DNA from: Caecitellus pseudoparvulus
Taxonomy: Eukaryota; Bigyra: Bicosoecida
Direction of reading: 5' to 3'
Assembly: GCA_965644315.1 (NCBI GenBank)
Contig: CBFFRQ010000019.1
Coordinates: forward strand, 418,057-482,056
DNA: 64,000 nucleotides
A program made the translations under genes and the position numbers. How positions within the stretch are numbered: the stretch's first letter is position 1; every line of letters begins with the position of its first letter. Shown here in pieces: positions 63,755 to 64,000 of this stretch. Below the pieces are notes generated by a model. It did not search any database. It had not been told where the DNA came from and saw only the letters and a list, made by a program, of their open reading frames with translations.

Positions 63755-63965
63755 CGCTAGCGAAGAATGTACTACTAGGAAAAATGTCCAGCTGGGCGGT
63801 GCGCTAGTAGTGCGCTGGGCGGCCCTCCGTACTAGTAGCGCCTCGCCCAGCGAAATTTACTAGTACCGAGCACAACCACCCCCGCTCACTAGTGTGCCTC
63901 TGGGCATGCATTCTCACTAGCATTGCAGTCGCCCCACTCACTTCACTAGCGCAAAATTGAGCTCT
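63755..63965. repeat. Right subterminal CTAGTG array of element C
   Basis: At least six CACTAG/ACTAGT-type words, facing opposite to the left array, e.g. CTCACTAGTG near 63888 and TTCACTAGCGC near 63943. They are followed by a run of A and an AGTGTTTTTT-type tract in inverse orientation at the window end. Confidence 0.75.
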
Positions 63966-64000
63966 AGAAAAAAAACACTCTTCAAACTCTCCTTACAGAG

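Larger units (their letters stand above)
52768..64000. mobile_element. Large CACTA/KDZ-like DNA transposon (element C), right end at or just past the window end
   Basis: The left end begins CACTAGTAATTTGC at 52768. The window's last ~45 bases, read on the minus strand, start CTCTGTAAGG and share an AAGAGTGTTTTTT-type tract with the left end (AAAGTGTTTTTT), so the two ends are imperfect inverted repeats. Behind each end lies an array of CTAGTG words facing inward (left 52768-53110, right 63755-63965). Subterminal arrays like these are typical of CACTA/EnSpm-class elements. Inside are two divergent genes: a zinc-finger/transposase candidate on minus and a six-exon gene on plus. Harbinger-like copy B is nested in the first. 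Excluding copy B the element is about 6.8 kb. The exact right terminus and target duplication are not visible. Confidence 0.75.

Noticed and set aside
1-64000. tRNA, rRNA or CRISPR-like arrays
   Set aside because: No cloverleaf, rRNA-like segment or regular repeat-spacer structure was seen; the CTAGTG arrays are irregular in spacing and belong to transposon ends.

Overview
This window is nuclear DNA of a GC-rich, intron-containing unicellular eukaryote, most likely a microalga or related protist. The evidence is short spliceosomal introns (about 50-285 bp) with conventional phases, tightly packed genes on both strands, and typical eukaryotic genes: Pelota, a TALE homeodomain protein, TVP23, mitochondrial ATP synthase OSCP, a PX-BAR sorting nexin and a polycystin channel. 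Most host introns begin GTGCGT, a donor form common in GC-rich algae. Species cannot be fixed from sequence alone. A polycystin channel, an RCC1 giant protein and an SFI1-like coiled-coil protein would suit a flagellated cell, but that is inference.

Layout. 1-1 kb: edge of a P-loop ATPase gene (minus strand) with lower GC than the host genes. 1.6-4.8 kb: a small two-helix membrane protein and a Pro/Ala-rich protein. 5.37-9.78 kb: copy A of a 4.4-kb PIF/Harbinger-like DNA transposon. 9.9-11.5 kb: TALE homeobox gene. 12.7-14.6 kb: Pelota/Dom34 (minus). 14.8-17.1 kb: coiled-coil protein (minus), divergent from a THP3/LENG8 (SAC3/GANP-family) gene at 17.4-19.7 kb. 19.8-35.4 kb: one gene of about 5,100 codons with C2-like, IQ, Calx-beta-like and RCC1 modules, 99% of it in one exon. 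35.6-37.5 kb: AAAP-type amino-acid transporter. 37.6-41.7 kb: polycystin-2-like channel with a PH-like segment and a C-terminal WW domain (minus). 42.9-52.6 kb: compact housekeeping block (F-box-like protein, TVP23, SFI1-like coiled coil, OSCP, sorting nexin, cyclase-family metal hydrolase).

52.77 kb to the window end is a large DNA transposon (element C). Both ends carry inverted arrays of CTAGTG. It holds two divergent genes: a minus-strand zinc-finger plus CACTA/KDZ-like transposase candidate, and a plus-strand six-exon gene for a 558-residue protein of unknown function. A second Harbinger-like copy (copy B, 56.64-61.06 kb) is nested inside the transposase gene. Removing copy B and one 5-bp target duplication restores an uninterrupted 1,088-codon reading frame. 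Copies A and B appear identical except for one base in a C-run, which frameshifts the copy A transposase, so both jumps were very recent.

Outside the transposons the host DNA also carries several over-represented short words (TGCGGAAATT-type, TGGGCCCA, CGGAACA) that recur in either orientation and in different codon frames. Coordinates of splice sites were derived by hand and may be off by one base next to long G/C runs.
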